Assembly (NCBI RefSeq): GCF_900108035.1
Contig: NZ_FNVS01000012.1
Location: 59,676 to 123,675 of the forward strand
Source of the DNA: Parabacteroides chinchillae
Lineage (GTDB): Bacteria; Bacteroidota; Bacteroidia; Bacteroidales; Tannerellaceae
Length of the DNA stretch: 64,000 nucleotides
Direction of reading: 5' to 3'
The first letter of the stretch is position 1. Every line of letters starts with the position of its first letter. Below are positions 27,044 to 36,262 of this stretch, piece after piece. The notes below the pieces were generated by a model that saw nothing but the letters and a program-made list of their open reading frames with translations, ran no database searches and was not told where the DNA came from. The position numbers were made by a program, and so were the translations under genes.

Positions 27044-28615
27044 ATGGATTGGAATAATTTGGATATCCGGGAACTGAAAAAACGACGGATATGGAAGCTC
27101 AAATTTATTGATGCCCGTCTATATTTTGTCAGTATATTTGTGGGATTGCTCACCGGGATGGTAGCAGTCCCATACCATTATCTGCTCCAACTATTTTTTG
27201 ATATCCGCAAAGCTTTCTTCGATTCGCATCCTCACTGGTATTTCCATTTGCTGTTGTTTCCCATACTATGGGGCATCCTTATATTTGTGAGCTGGTTAGT
27301 CAAAAAGATGCCTCTTATTACAGGAGGAGGTATTCCACAAACACGTGGAGTAATCAACGGACGCGTGGATTATAAAAACCCATTACTCCAATTGATTGCA
27401 AAATTTTCAGGAGGTATATTATCTCTCAGCGCCGGGTTATCATTAGGCCGGGAAGGCCCATGTGTTCAGATAGGTTCATATATCGGCTACCTCGTTTCCA
27501 AGTGGGGTCGTGTACTATCGGGCGAACGAAAACAACTTTTAGCAGCCGGAGCCGGAGCCGGGCTGGCAGCTGCTTTTGCCGCCCCCCTGGCATCTTCATT
27601 ACTCGTAATTGAATCTATAGAACGTTTTGATGCGCCCAAGACAGCCATCACCACCCTGTTAGCCGGCGTGGTAGCAGGAGGCATTGCCAGTATCATCTTT
27701 CCAATAAACCCTTATTTTAAAATCGATGCAATCGCTCCTTCCATGCCTATGTTAGAGCAATTCAAAGTTCTTTTATTATTGGCTGTAGTGATCTCTGTCT
27801 TTGCAAAATTATATTCATGGTTCACCTTATGGAGCAAAAATATATATCCGCGAATCAAACAACCTGCTCATATAAAATTACTTTATTTACTAATTATTGC
27901 TTATACGATTTCTCTTTTAGAAGTTGACCTCACAGGAGGTGGGGAACATTTTCTTATCATGCAAGCAATGGATGGTTACAAACCAATATTATGGATTACA
28001 GCCATGATGTTGATCCATTTGGTTTTTACCACCTTTTCTTTTTCTTCCGGTTTACCGGGCGGAAACTTTATTCCCACACTCGTAACAGGAGGTTTATTCG
28101 GACAGATTATAGCTTTATTACTGGTAAAATTCGGATATATAGCAGAGGCCAATATCAGCTACATAATGCTTATCAGTATGGTAGGATTCTTAGTTGCCGT
28201 AGTACGCACCCCATTAACGGGCATTGTATTGATTACTGAAATAACAGGACACTTGGAAGTTTTTTATCCATCCATTATCGTTGGAGGATTAACTTATTAT
28301 TTCACCGAATTGTTGCAAATCAAGCCGTTTAATGTTGTACTGTATGATGAAATGATCTCCCAACCACCCTATAGCCAGCAAAAGCGTTCCAGCCTCTTTG
28401 TGGAAATTATGCACGGCTCTTACTTTGACGGAAAAAAAACAGAAGAACTTACTTTACCGGAACGATGCTTTATTAAAAACATACGCCGTGACCGTAAAAC
28501 GCTTTCTCCGCAAGGAGAAACCTTGATTCCCGGCGATCAGGTTGAAATAGAGATTGATGCACAAGACATAGAAAAACTATATGAACCTCTAATCAGTTTA
28601 GCAAATATTTATTGA
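27044..28615 (+). CDS. ClC-type chloride transporter with RCK_C-like tail
   Basis: A 523-aa ClC-family membrane protein. Selectivity segments are GGGIPQ (94-99, a GSGIP variant), GREGPCVQIG (135-144) and GGNFIPTLVTGG (near 343-354). The gating glutamate Glu137 is kept, which suggests a proton-chloride exchanger rather than a channel. After the membrane domain, about 70 C-terminal residues (KTEELTLPERCFIKNIRRD and GETLIPGDQVEIEI) resemble the RCK_C/TrkA_C ligand-binding fold, not the CBS pair of many ClCs. Confidence 0.92.
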   Translation: MDWNNLDIRELKKRRIWKLKFIDARLYFVSIFVGLLTGMVAVPYHYLLQLFFDIRKAFFDSHPHWYFHLLLFPILWGILIFVSWLVKKMPLITGGGIPQTRGVINGRVDYKNPLLQLIAKFSGGILSLSAGLSLGREGPCVQIGSYIGYLVSKWGRVLSGERKQLLAAGAGAGLAAAFAAPLASSLLVIESIERFDAPKTAITTLLAGVVAGGIASIIFPINPYFKIDAIAPSMPMLEQFKVLLLLAVVISVFAKLYSWFTLWSKNIYPRIKQPAHIKLLYLLIIAYTISLLEVDLTGGGEHFLIMQAMDGYKPILWITAMMLIHLVFTTFSFSSGLPGGNFIPTLVTGGLFGQIIALLLVKFGYIAEANISYIMLISMVGFLVAVVRTPLTGIVLITEITGHLEVFYPSIIVGGLTYYFTELLQIKPFNVVLYDEMISQPPYSQQKRSSLFVEIMHGSYFDGKKTEELTLPERCFIKNIRRDRKTLSPQGETLIPGDQVEIEIDAQDIEKLYEPLISLANIY

Positions 28616-28630
28616 CTAAATAATTATATC

Positions 28631-28813
28631 ATGGCAAAGATTTTAACAGAAGCAGGCAGCACTCATGTCTCCATGCACTTCCGGGACAATATTCCTGTAG
28701 AAATGAAGAATGGTAATGTTTTAAAATCAGAAGCCCCGGAATATCTAAATTATTCCGGGGCTATCAAACCACTTCCGGTGGCAGAAATAACCGTTTATCA
28801 GAAGTTGAATTGA
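28631..28813 (+). CDS. Possible 60-aa small protein over a hairpin
   Basis: A short frame of 60 codons starting 16 bp after the ClC stop codon, not recognised as a family. It contains a perfect 12-bp hairpin (28732-28762) and overlaps the 3' end of the convergent porin gene by 16 bp. It may be a real small protein or just read-through of the ClC 3' region. Confidence 0.3.
   Translation: MAKILTEAGSTHVSMHFRDNIPVEMKNGNVLKSEAPEYLNYSGAIKPLPVAEITVYQKLN
28732..28762. terminator. Perfect 12-bp hairpin between ClC and porin genes
   Basis: agccccggaata (28732-28743) pairs with tattccggggct (28751-28762), loop 7 nt. Very stable, but without a T tract on either side, so it may be an mRNA 3'-end stabiliser rather than an intrinsic terminator. 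Confidence 0.55.
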
Positions 28814-30093
28814 GCAGATACATTAATTCTGTTTGCCTGACGCGTCATATCATCAAAGTCTGTACGCCATCCATGGAGATATTCTACTCCGGCCTGAAGA
28901 TTGGGAGTGATATTCCAAAACACATTAGCTACCAAATACTGTCCATAACGATATTGATCCGATGGAGTCCGGGGATAATCCTTTTCACTATAAAGACGTG
29001 ACTGGCTATATGTACTCGAAATAAAAACTTTAGGAGTGATATTGTATTGCAGGCCTGCATACCAACCCATCATAGGAAGCACCTGCATTTCGCCTTGCTT
29101 TTCCGGATTCGGAACAATATCCACATTCAGATTACTGATATCATTCATATACTGACTGATACCGCGTCCGTATACACCCTGGCCGAACATCTGCAGGCTC
29201 TTGCCCAAATTGAAAGTTGTTGAAGCCAATACACCCCATCCGGCTTCAGACTCGGCTTTATGAGCTACAAGGTTATCATAAGTCATACTACGGAAAATAC
29301 CTGCTACACGCAGATGACTACTCTTGTTCCAGTTATATTGTACATATAAAGGAAAGCTTGGAGTACGTTGTACGCCTATACGTTCGTTGGAAGTAGTGAG
29401 TCCGTCTACATCCGGCATTTCTACAGCGATACCCATTTTCAGGCGTTGCATAAAGGTATGTTCATAACGGAATTGCGTAGCACGATGAAATGCCATACCG
29501 TTAGGACCTGCGAAATCGATTGTAGGAGGTGCACCGGCCGCATCCATAAAGAGAGTGTAATCATATCCTAATGTAAACCCAAGGAAAGATGCGTACGCAT
29601 TTTGTAACTGGAATACTTTGTCGCCACCACGGAAATTACCAGCAGTATAAACTACAAAATCACCCAGGTTTTTGGTACGTCCTACTAATTTTAAAAAGAT
29701 AGTACTGGTAGTAGCATCCATCTGGAATTGATTACGAGCATACGTACCCTGTCCTTTGTTGGGAATAAGAGAAGGATAAAAATCGACATCATCCGAAATT
29801 CCATCAAAGTCGTACTCAGCAGTAGCTTTCACATATCCACCTATACCAAGAGCAAAACGTCCCTTTCGGTCGGTCAATATAAAACGGGGAGCTTTAGGAT
29901 CGTGGAACCGTTGGGGTTGAGTCTCATTCATGACGCGAACAATCTCATCACCTGCTTTGTCGATGGTAACCAGCATGATCGCATTAGGGTCATCATCTTC
30001 AATAATCACTTTCTGTGTCTTGCCCTGCGCATGGGCGGCGTTTGCTAGTCCGGCAGCCAACAAGATAGCTGCCCCTTGTAAAAATAGTCTCAT
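28798..30093 (-). CDS. Outer-membrane porin (DcaP/OprP-like)
   Basis: A 431-aa exported protein with a signal peptide (residues 1-22, ends HAQG) and a beta-strand-rich body ending in Phe (NVSAQFNF), as expected of an outer-membrane barrel. The region GRFALGIGGYVKATAEYDFDG and the barrel style fit DcaP-like porins. Substrate is not evident. It follows the TonB receptor gene by 56 bp on the same strand; both may supply the same nutrient, which is inference. Confidence 0.8.
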   Translation of the reverse strand: MRLFLQGAAILLAAGLANAAHAQGKTQKVIIEDDDPNAIMLVTIDKAGDEIVRVMNETQPQRFHDPKAPRFILTDRKGRFALGIGGYVKATAEYDFDGISDDVDFYPSLIPNKGQGTYARNQFQMDATTSTIFLKLVGRTKNLGDFVVYTAGNFRGGDKVFQLQNAYASFLGFTLGYDYTLFMDAAGAPPTIDFAGPNGMAFHRATQFRYEHTFMQRLKMGIAVEMPDVDGLTTSNERIGVQRTPSFPLYVQYNWNKSSHLRVAGIFRSMTYDNLVAHKAESEAGWGVLASTTFNLGKSLQMFGQGVYGRGISQYMNDISNLNVDIVPNPEKQGEMQVLPMMGWYAGLQYNITPKVFISSTYSQSRLYSEKDYPRTPSDQYRYGQYLVANVFWNITPNLQAGVEYLHGWRTDFDDMTRQANRINVSAQFNF

Positions 30094-30149
30094 AGATGTT
30101 CACTGTTTAGATTTATTACCTAAGTTGAACAACTATGAGATGAAAAGGT

Positions 30150-32036
30150 TTAGAATGTAACATCCACTCCACCCATAAAAACGGCTTTTGGCATGGGATA
30201 TCCCACATTAATCTGATAACGGGTTGCCGTAAGATTTTCTCCCTTGACGAATAAATTCAACCCCTTCTCCAATGTGCCGAAACGATAAGCAACACGCGCA
30301 TTTAACAAGGTATAATTTTCTTTTAAATTTTGTACCGGATTCTTATCATTTACATTGACATAAAGATCTGAGATAGATTCCACATTGACATCAAATGTAA
30401 AACGACCGGGCGAATATGTCACATCGGCAAAAAATTTATGTTTAGGTGCCGCAGTTGTAGGTTTGTTAGTATGCAGATAACTATAATTCATTCCTAAATT
30501 CAGATTATTCAAAATCTGATAACGGGCATCAAACTCTATACCTTTATTATATAAGTGTCCTACATTCTGCAGCTGCATATTGACCGTACTTATAGTATTT
30601 TTTCCTTCAATATAGAAAGCTGTTAATTCGGCGGACAATCGATTATCAAGAAATGTCTGTCCCACAGAAAGTTCATAATTAAGCATACTTTCCGGTAACA
30701 AATCAGGATTTGCTTTCGAATAAGGTAAATAGGAAATATACAATTCACGCAAAGTCGGACTTCTAAAACCTTTAGAAAACGATCCCTTTATGGTATTTCC
30801 TTCAAATAGACGAAGAGCGAAACCCGCTTGCGGAACCCATTCACTGCCATAAGCACTGCTATGTTCATAACGAAGACCTGCGTTGATGCTCAACTTATCA
30901 AAAAAATCCTGCTGCATGATAGCATAACCGGCAATTTCATTTACCGTCTTATTTACCACTTCGCCACGGTTACCTTTGATGCTGTCCTGCCACGCATGTC
31001 CGCCCCAATTCTTATAATCGATACCGGCAGTAAAACTATTTCCTTTAAACAGCCTGAAGGATTGATAAATTTGCACCCCTGTATTATGGTCATCCGAACG
31101 GAATAAAAATGAACTCGGAGCAGCATCCGGTTTATGCCCGTCATTTATTTTATGATCACCCCAATTATAAAAAACACGAATAGCGCCACTGGTCTTCTCA
31201 TAGTTATTTTCTAAAGCGAAAGAAGTTGTTCCACGAAGTATATTCATTATATTATCAATCTTCGGATCAGTTATCATTCCAGGGTTATGAGTCTTATATT
31301 TGGCAAGGGTTAAATTTCCGGATACTTTATAGTGTTCATTCATTTTATAACCAAGATTCAAAAACCCATTCGTGATATGGAACTCCGAATTGGGTCGGTG
31401 TCCATCTGTCCGATCATGATTTATAGATATGAAGCTACTGAAGTTGCCCACATTATAACCATTGTTAATCATATATTTCTGCGTATTATATGAGCCATAC
31501 ATAATACGGGCTTGCGTACGGCGTCCTTCCTGGTTATGCCTGCGGGTAATAATATTCACAACTCCCCCCATCGCGTTAGAACCGTAAAGTAAAGAACCCG
31601 GACCACGGATAACTTCTACACGTTCTACATCTGAAGCCACATAAGTGTCTGGCAACGCATGACCGAAAACGCCTGCCCACTGTGGTTGTCCATCAAATAA
31701 CATCAGCACTCTGTTACTCTGTCCTATTCCACGGATGTTAACCATTCCGGCCGAACCATCCGACACACCAAAGCCAGTAATTCCTTTCTGGGTAACAAAA
31801 AGTCCGGGAACACGCTGAGACAATACAGGAAGCAAAGCAGACTCGCTACTTGACTCAATTTCATTTCTACTGATTACTGAAATAGATAACGGAACACTGT
31901 TTCTATTTACAAAAATCTTATTGGCCGACACCACCACACCTTGCAAATTAATCAGGCTATCAATTTTTCCCGTATCAGAAGCATAAGATAAAAATACAGA
32001 CAAAAGTCCGGAAATAAGTAAAAATGTTCTTTTCAT
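30150..32036 (-). CDS. TonB-dependent outer-membrane receptor
   Basis: A 628-aa receptor with a signal peptide (about 1-20), a plug domain (about 45-155, VERVEVIRGPGSLLYGSNAMGGVVNIITR) and a barrel ending in Phe (GGVDVTF). It lacks the extra N-terminal domain of SusC proteins and looks like siderophore, cobalamin or metal receptors (CirA/BtuB type). Energy would come from TonB/ExbBD as encoded at 5633-7616. A NikR-like regulator lies 84 bp upstream, and repeats overlap its promoter (32070-32107), suggesting metal-controlled expression. Confidence 0.93.
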   Translation of the reverse strand: MKRTFLLISGLLSVFLSYASDTGKIDSLINLQGVVVSANKIFVNRNSVPLSISVISRNEIESSSESALLPVLSQRVPGLFVTQKGITGFGVSDGSAGMVNIRGIGQSNRVLMLFDGQPQWAGVFGHALPDTYVASDVERVEVIRGPGSLLYGSNAMGGVVNIITRRHNQEGRRTQARIMYGSYNTQKYMINNGYNVGNFSSFISINHDRTDGHRPNSEFHITNGFLNLGYKMNEHYKVSGNLTLAKYKTHNPGMITDPKIDNIMNILRGTTSFALENNYEKTSGAIRVFYNWGDHKINDGHKPDAAPSSFLFRSDDHNTGVQIYQSFRLFKGNSFTAGIDYKNWGGHAWQDSIKGNRGEVVNKTVNEIAGYAIMQQDFFDKLSINAGLRYEHSSAYGSEWVPQAGFALRLFEGNTIKGSFSKGFRSPTLRELYISYLPYSKANPDLLPESMLNYELSVGQTFLDNRLSAELTAFYIEGKNTISTVNMQLQNVGHLYNKGIEFDARYQILNNLNLGMNYSYLHTNKPTTAAPKHKFFADVTYSPGRFTFDVNVESISDLYVNVNDKNPVQNLKENYTLLNARVAYRFGTLEKGLNLFVKGENLTATRYQINVGYPMPKAVFMGGVDVTF

Positions 32037-32069
32037 ATATTTCGTGTTAATATTATATTATTGAACGCA

Positions 32070-32107
32070 CAAAAGTAACACGATTTATATAAAACGTAAC
32101 ACGATTT
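32070..32107 (-). promoter_or_regulatory. Promoter with direct-repeat operator for the TonB receptor
   Basis: The -7 box TACTTTTG (minus strand, 32070-32077) overlaps the first of two identical 12-bp direct repeats, gtaacacgattt at 32075-32086 and 32096-32107, spaced 21 bp (two helical turns). An inverted half-copy, cgtgtta, is at 32043-32049. This is a good candidate binding site for the adjacent NikR-like ribbon-helix-helix protein. Confidence 0.6.
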
Positions 32108-32120
32108 GAAAAAAAAAGCA

Positions 32121-32522
32121 TCAATCGGCTCGACTCATCACTAATTTCCCATGTTTTATTCCTTTTATAGTAGTCAAACGATCCGACAACTCCGTCAATC
32201 TGTAGGCTGTTCCCATTACTGTTACAATATGGAGGCAGAAACTTTGATTGATATAATATTGCGAAGAAGAAAGGATAACGTCATTATAGATCCGTTCGAT
32301 TTCTGTCATTTTTGTATATATTTCTTTTTTTTCCTGATCGTACATGATAATAATAGTACCAGCAACAATATGGTTGCATTGCCATTTTTTCTCGGCCACA
32401 TTTTTTTCTATAAGAAACCGGATAGCCTGAGAACGATTAGCAAAACCATTCTCTTCCACATATTGGTCCAAAGAATCCAATACATTATCTTCCAAAGACA
32501 CACCGAAACGTTTTAATGCCAT
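32121..32522 (-). CDS. NikR-like ribbon-helix-helix regulator with altered metal site
   Basis: A 133-aa regulator starting at the ATG at 32522 (MALKRFGVSL). Residues 1-45 form a ribbon-helix-helix DNA-binding domain (VSLEDNVLDSLDQYV, FANRSQAIRFLI), and the rest is an ACT-like NikR C-terminal domain (ending GIKHGKLV). Aligned by eye to E. coli NikR, the nickel ligands His76, His87 and His89 are replaced (Asn, Gln, Tyr) and only the cysteine is kept (Cys96). Nickel binding in the usual way is therefore unlikely. It precedes a TonB receptor with repeats in its promoter. Confidence 0.82.
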   Translation of the reverse strand: MALKRFGVSLEDNVLDSLDQYVEENGFANRSQAIRFLIEKNVAEKKWQCNHIVAGTIIIMYDQEKKEIYTKMTEIERIYNDVILSSSQYYINQSFCLHIVTVMGTAYRLTELSDRLTTIKGIKHGKLVMSRAD

Positions 32523-32629
32523 AATTATTTTTTTATCAATCAAGAGGTAAAGATAAAGCATTTTGACGGAACTATAATCTTTTTCGTTTGTGTCTTGTTA
32601 TATATAAACAAGCATATAAATTAGATAAT

Positions 32630-33376
32630 ATGAAAAGTATAGTGTTACTCCGCCATGGAGAAAGTCTATGGAATAAAGAAAACCGGTTCACCGGTTGGAC
32701 AGATGTAGACCTAACGGAAAAGGGTATACAAGAAGCCTTAAAAGCAGGCAATGTATTGAAAGAAAAAGGATATGTTTTCGATAAAGCATACACATCTTAC
32801 TTAAAGCGAGCAGTAAAAACTTTAAATTGCGTACTAGACAGAATGGATCAGGATTGGATCCCAGTAGAAAAAAGCTGGAGGTTGAACGAGAAACATTATG
32901 GAATGCTACAAGGGCTGAATAAAAGTGAAACTGCTGAAAAATATGGCGATGAACAAGTGCTTATATGGAGACGCAGTTATGATATTGCTCCATTGCCTTT
33001 ACCGGAAGATGATCCGCGCAATCCGCGATTTGATATCCGTTACAAAGATGTTCCTGATAAAGAATTACCTCGCACGGAATCATTAAAAGATACTGTCGAC
33101 CGTATTATCCCATATTGGAAAGAAGTTATTTTCCCCTCCCTGAAAACGTCAAATCAATTATTAGTAGTAGCACATGGGAACAGTCTACGAGGCATTATCA
33201 AATATTTAAAAAATATCTCGAATGAAAAGATTGTTCATCTGAATCTGCCGACGGCAATACCTTATGTATTTGAGTTTAATGACGATCTAAAACTAATGAA
33301 CGATTATTTCCTGGGCGATCCTGAAGAAATCAAAAAGTTGATGGAAGCTGTTGCCAATCAAGGAAAAAAGAAATAA
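32630..33376 (+). CDS. gpmA: 2,3-bisphosphoglycerate-dependent phosphoglycerate mutase
   Basis: A 248-aa glycolytic enzyme interconverting 3- and 2-phosphoglycerate. I choose the ATG at 32630 ([10 protein letters not shown]), which matches the E. coli length of about 250 aa. The catalytic His is in [10 protein letters not shown] (His9), the second His in [10 protein letters not shown], and [11 protein letters not shown] is typical. Divergent from the NikR-like gene. Confidence 0.96.
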   Translation: MKSIVLLRHGESLWNKENRFTGWTDVDLTEKGIQEALKAGNVLKEKGYVFDKAYTSYLKRAVKTLNCVLDRMDQDWIPVEKSWRLNEKHYGMLQGLNKSETAEKYGDEQVLIWRRSYDIAPLPLPEDDPRNPRFDIRYKDVPDKELPRTESLKDTVDRIIPYWKEVIFPSLKTSNQLLVVAHGNSLRGIIKYLKNISNEKIVHLNLPTAIPYVFEFNDDLKLMNDYFLGDPEEIKKLMEAVANQGKKK

Positions 33377-33549
33377 TAAAAGAACAAAGGGTCGTTTAAG
33401 GGTTCACTTTATCACTTTCTTCGGAGGGTGTTTCAAAATCTGAAAAATTATCTACAGACATTCTATGCAATCTACAATCTGCTATTATAGATAATATTAC
33501 AACATAATATCGCTATTTTAAAAGTTAAAAAACAAAACGGATCGGATTT

Positions 33550-34010
33550 CATTTTAACACTTCCGCGAACACTTTCCCTGATGCTTGAATAAGCAATTTA
33601 TTGCATACAGACAATATAGAATTTCCAAGAAGAAATTTGGCTGAAGCCAGTACAGATATATCCCCTTTTAGTCCGTCAGCTGAAGCTGACGGCAATTGAA
33701 ACCAGGCTAAAGCCATAAAAGAGCAGACTGTATCGGCCATCCCAAAAGAAAGCTCTGCTTTCTCACTTGTGGCATCAGCGGCTGGGCGTTAAACGCAGGT
33801 AAAAGACGCAACGTTAAAACCAGCGGCTGTTTGAGCGTAGCGAGTTCCGCTGGTTCAGCGAAGTCTTTTTCCGGAGTAGCCCGGACGGTGTAGCCTTGAC
33901 CTTTTGGTTACTTTTGGGTCAAGCCAAAAGTGACAGGAACAACTTTGTATCTTTTCACTACTTTTCTGTCAAGAGAAAAGTAGTGAAAAATGTTCGCGGG
34001 AAGCATTAAA
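33550..34010. repeat. Palindrome-rich intergenic block (REP-like)
   Basis: Within a 775-bp gene-free stretch (33377-34151) lie several perfect or near-perfect hairpins: ccgtcagc/gctgacgg (33673-33692), accagcgg/ccgctggt (33819-33854), a nested pair around 33896-33931, and a perfect 16-bp stem with a 6-nt loop (33952-33989). The local GC content is higher than in neighbouring DNA. No coding frame of note. It resembles interspersed extragenic palindromic repeats; copies elsewhere cannot be seen from here. Confidence 0.6.
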
Positions 34011-34151
34011 GTGTTGCAAGCACAATCCCGAAATAATAGAACAATATGTATCAGTAATTTACAATCAACACTGGATCATTTTGTAATTTAGGAATAAGCC
34101 CCGAAGATGGTGACAGAAGGTGACAAAGTGGGGATATATCCCAAGTCCGTT

Positions 34152-35528
34152 TTATATTTTATTTCCAACCCTTAAAACACTTATAAACGCTGCGACCACT
34201 GAAATTATACATCCTAATAAAAGACTAACATGCATGCTGTGGCCAGGAAATAGTTTAAACATCAAAGCGACTAATGAAGCTCCCATTGTCTGCCCCATCA
34301 AACGGGCTGTCCCTAACATTCCACTGGCTCCACCACTCCGGCTTGACGGAGCAGAACCTATAATTGTACTGTTATTGGGTGTCTGAAATAGGCCAAAACC
34401 ACATCCGCATATAGCCATTCGCCAAATAATTTCAATATTGGATGGATTAGAAGGCATTGTTGCCAACAAGAATAAGCCTGTAGCAAAAATCAACATTCCG
34501 ATACAACCAAGCATTCCTGCTTTAATCTTATCAGATAGAAAACCGGCCAACGGGGCAAAGATCATGGTTGCCAATGGCCATGGCGTCAATAATAATCCGG
34601 TCGCAACCTCGTCCTTGCCTAATACTCGTTGAAGAAAGAAAGGAAGAGATACCATTGCCAACATTTGCGACATAAATGAAAAGACAGATGCAAGAATCGA
34701 TAAAGAAAAAATCGGGATCTTAAGTAAATCAACCGGAAATAACGGATAATCCTGTTTTGTTTCACGTTTGATATAAACATATCCTGTAAGAATCGCTATT
34801 GTTACAATAATCAGAATAATATAAATATTTATATCATGGGTAAAGCCTTCGATAATAGCAATCAGCAAAGCAAATGTAACAGCATTAAGCAATCCGCCTT
34901 CAATATCAAAACGACGTCCTTTTATTTTAATGGGATTCGGAGGAAGAAATCTATAACTTATCAATAAAGCTGTCACCCCGATAGGAATGTTAATCGCAAA
35001 TAACCACGGCCAATTGGCAACAGATAAAATACCCGCTGCAATTGTAGGCCCTGCAGCTGCTGACACTGAAATGACCAAAGCATTAAGCCCCATACCTCTC
35101 GCCAAAAAACGTTTGGGATATATTATACGTATCAATGCCGTATTCACACTAGTGATTGCCGCTGCTCCAAAACCTTGTAAGGTACGAGCTATAATTAATG
35201 TGGACAAAGAATCGGATAGTGCACAAGCCAAAGAGGTACAACTAAATAATAATAACCCATAGGTATAAACTTTACGATATCCCCAGATTTCACCGATGGA
35301 AGATAAAGACAACAACGAGATTGTTATAGCCAACTGATATGCATTAACAACCCAAATAGAAAGAGAAGGATTCGTATGCAGGTCTTTTGCTATGGCAGGT
35401 AAAGCAACATTCGCTATTACTCCATCCAACACGGAAACAGTAATACCGAATCCGATAGCCAATATCGCCCAATAACGACGTGGCACCGGAACACCATCCG
35501 GCACCTGTAAATTTGTATTATCACTCAT
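34152..35528 (-). CDS. MFS exporter (DHA2-like)
   Basis: A 458-aa inner-membrane transporter with 12 to 14 hydrophobic segments. Family features include VSVLDGVIANVALPAI in the first helix (the DHA2 form of motif D1) and GEIWGYRKVYTYG in the loop after helix 2. Members use the proton gradient to export drugs or metabolites. It is monocistronic; the substrate is unknown. Confidence 0.88.
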   Translation of the reverse strand: MSDNTNLQVPDGVPVPRRYWAILAIGFGITVSVLDGVIANVALPAIAKDLHTNPSLSIWVVNAYQLAITISLLSLSSIGEIWGYRKVYTYGLLLFSCTSLACALSDSLSTLIIARTLQGFGAAAITSVNTALIRIIYPKRFLARGMGLNALVISVSAAAGPTIAAGILSVANWPWLFAINIPIGVTALLISYRFLPPNPIKIKGRRFDIEGGLLNAVTFALLIAIIEGFTHDINIYIILIIVTIAILTGYVYIKRETKQDYPLFPVDLLKIPIFSLSILASVFSFMSQMLAMVSLPFFLQRVLGKDEVATGLLLTPWPLATMIFAPLAGFLSDKIKAGMLGCIGMLIFATGLFLLATMPSNPSNIEIIWRMAICGCGFGLFQTPNNSTIIGSAPSSRSGGASGMLGTARLMGQTMGASLVALMFKLFPGHSMHVSLLLGCIISVVAAFISVLRVGNKI

Positions 35529-35678
35529 CTTTACTTGATCTGATTTGGAAAGGAACAGATTACAAATAAAGAGAGTTTATGAAGATAATACTTTTTAAGA
35601 AGATAGACTTAAACACTTTGTTTTCAAAAGTCGGATCTATATTTACAATAATGAAGTATCATATTTGATAACTGATAT

Positions 35679-36221
35679 TTATCCAATTGGTTGCTCTTTT
35701 GGTTTCCTGTCAAAAAAAGGATTTTTAGAAGATGCAGATACCGGAATTGCCATAACACATTTACAATCACCTAATATATGCAAACGTTGAGCAGCCAAAC
35801 CAGCACTAAACATCACCCGGGTATCAACACGTAAATCGGCAGCTGTAGCGCACGCAGATCCAATAGCAATTCCCAAATCTACAGTATTAATAGCACACGG
35901 AACCAACTCCGGTTTTTCTACACACGTCGCATATCCACAATGAGCACAGTTCATTCCCTGAGTTTTCTGCATTGTGCCAATAACCAAAACAGCATCAGCA
36001 CTCAATATATTATCTGCGTCACGCAACAAAAATTTCATTCCCGTTTCAGATGCCAGCTTCAGCATTTCTTCCGACAACTTACGTATATCCTCTTCCGTAA
36101 CAACTGCTATTTCAATAATATCTATACCTTTACCTTTTGGAGCTGTACGAGCAGCGATCATCATTTGATTTGCAGCCTGTAACACCAATTGACGCCTGAT
36201 TTCTCTTTCGTTTTGTATCAT
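35679..36221 (-). CDS. DUF2148 ferredoxin-like protein
   Basis: A 180-aa protein with clustered cysteines, CAHCGYATC (near 91-99), then Cys in LVPCAIN, GSACATA and GDCKCV, matching the DUF2148 family of predicted Fe-S proteins. Function is not established. It lies 41 bp downstream of the KamA radical SAM gene on the same strand, so it could be an electron partner, but a TATCTTTG box at 36250-36257 suggests a separate promoter too. Confidence 0.85.
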   Translation of the reverse strand: MIQNEREIRRQLVLQAANQMMIAARTAPKGKGIDIIEIAVVTEEDIRKLSEEMLKLASETGMKFLLRDADNILSADAVLVIGTMQKTQGMNCAHCGYATCVEKPELVPCAINTVDLGIAIGSACATAADLRVDTRVMFSAGLAAQRLHILGDCKCVMAIPVSASSKNPFFDRKPKEQPIG

Positions 36222-36262
36222 CCTTTTATTGGTTTAGTTGAATTATAAACAAAGATACACTT

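Noticed and set aside
33549..33740. Minus-strand frame of 63 codons in the palindrome block
   Set aside because: It runs through hairpins and shows no protein-like composition; the palindromes explain the region better.
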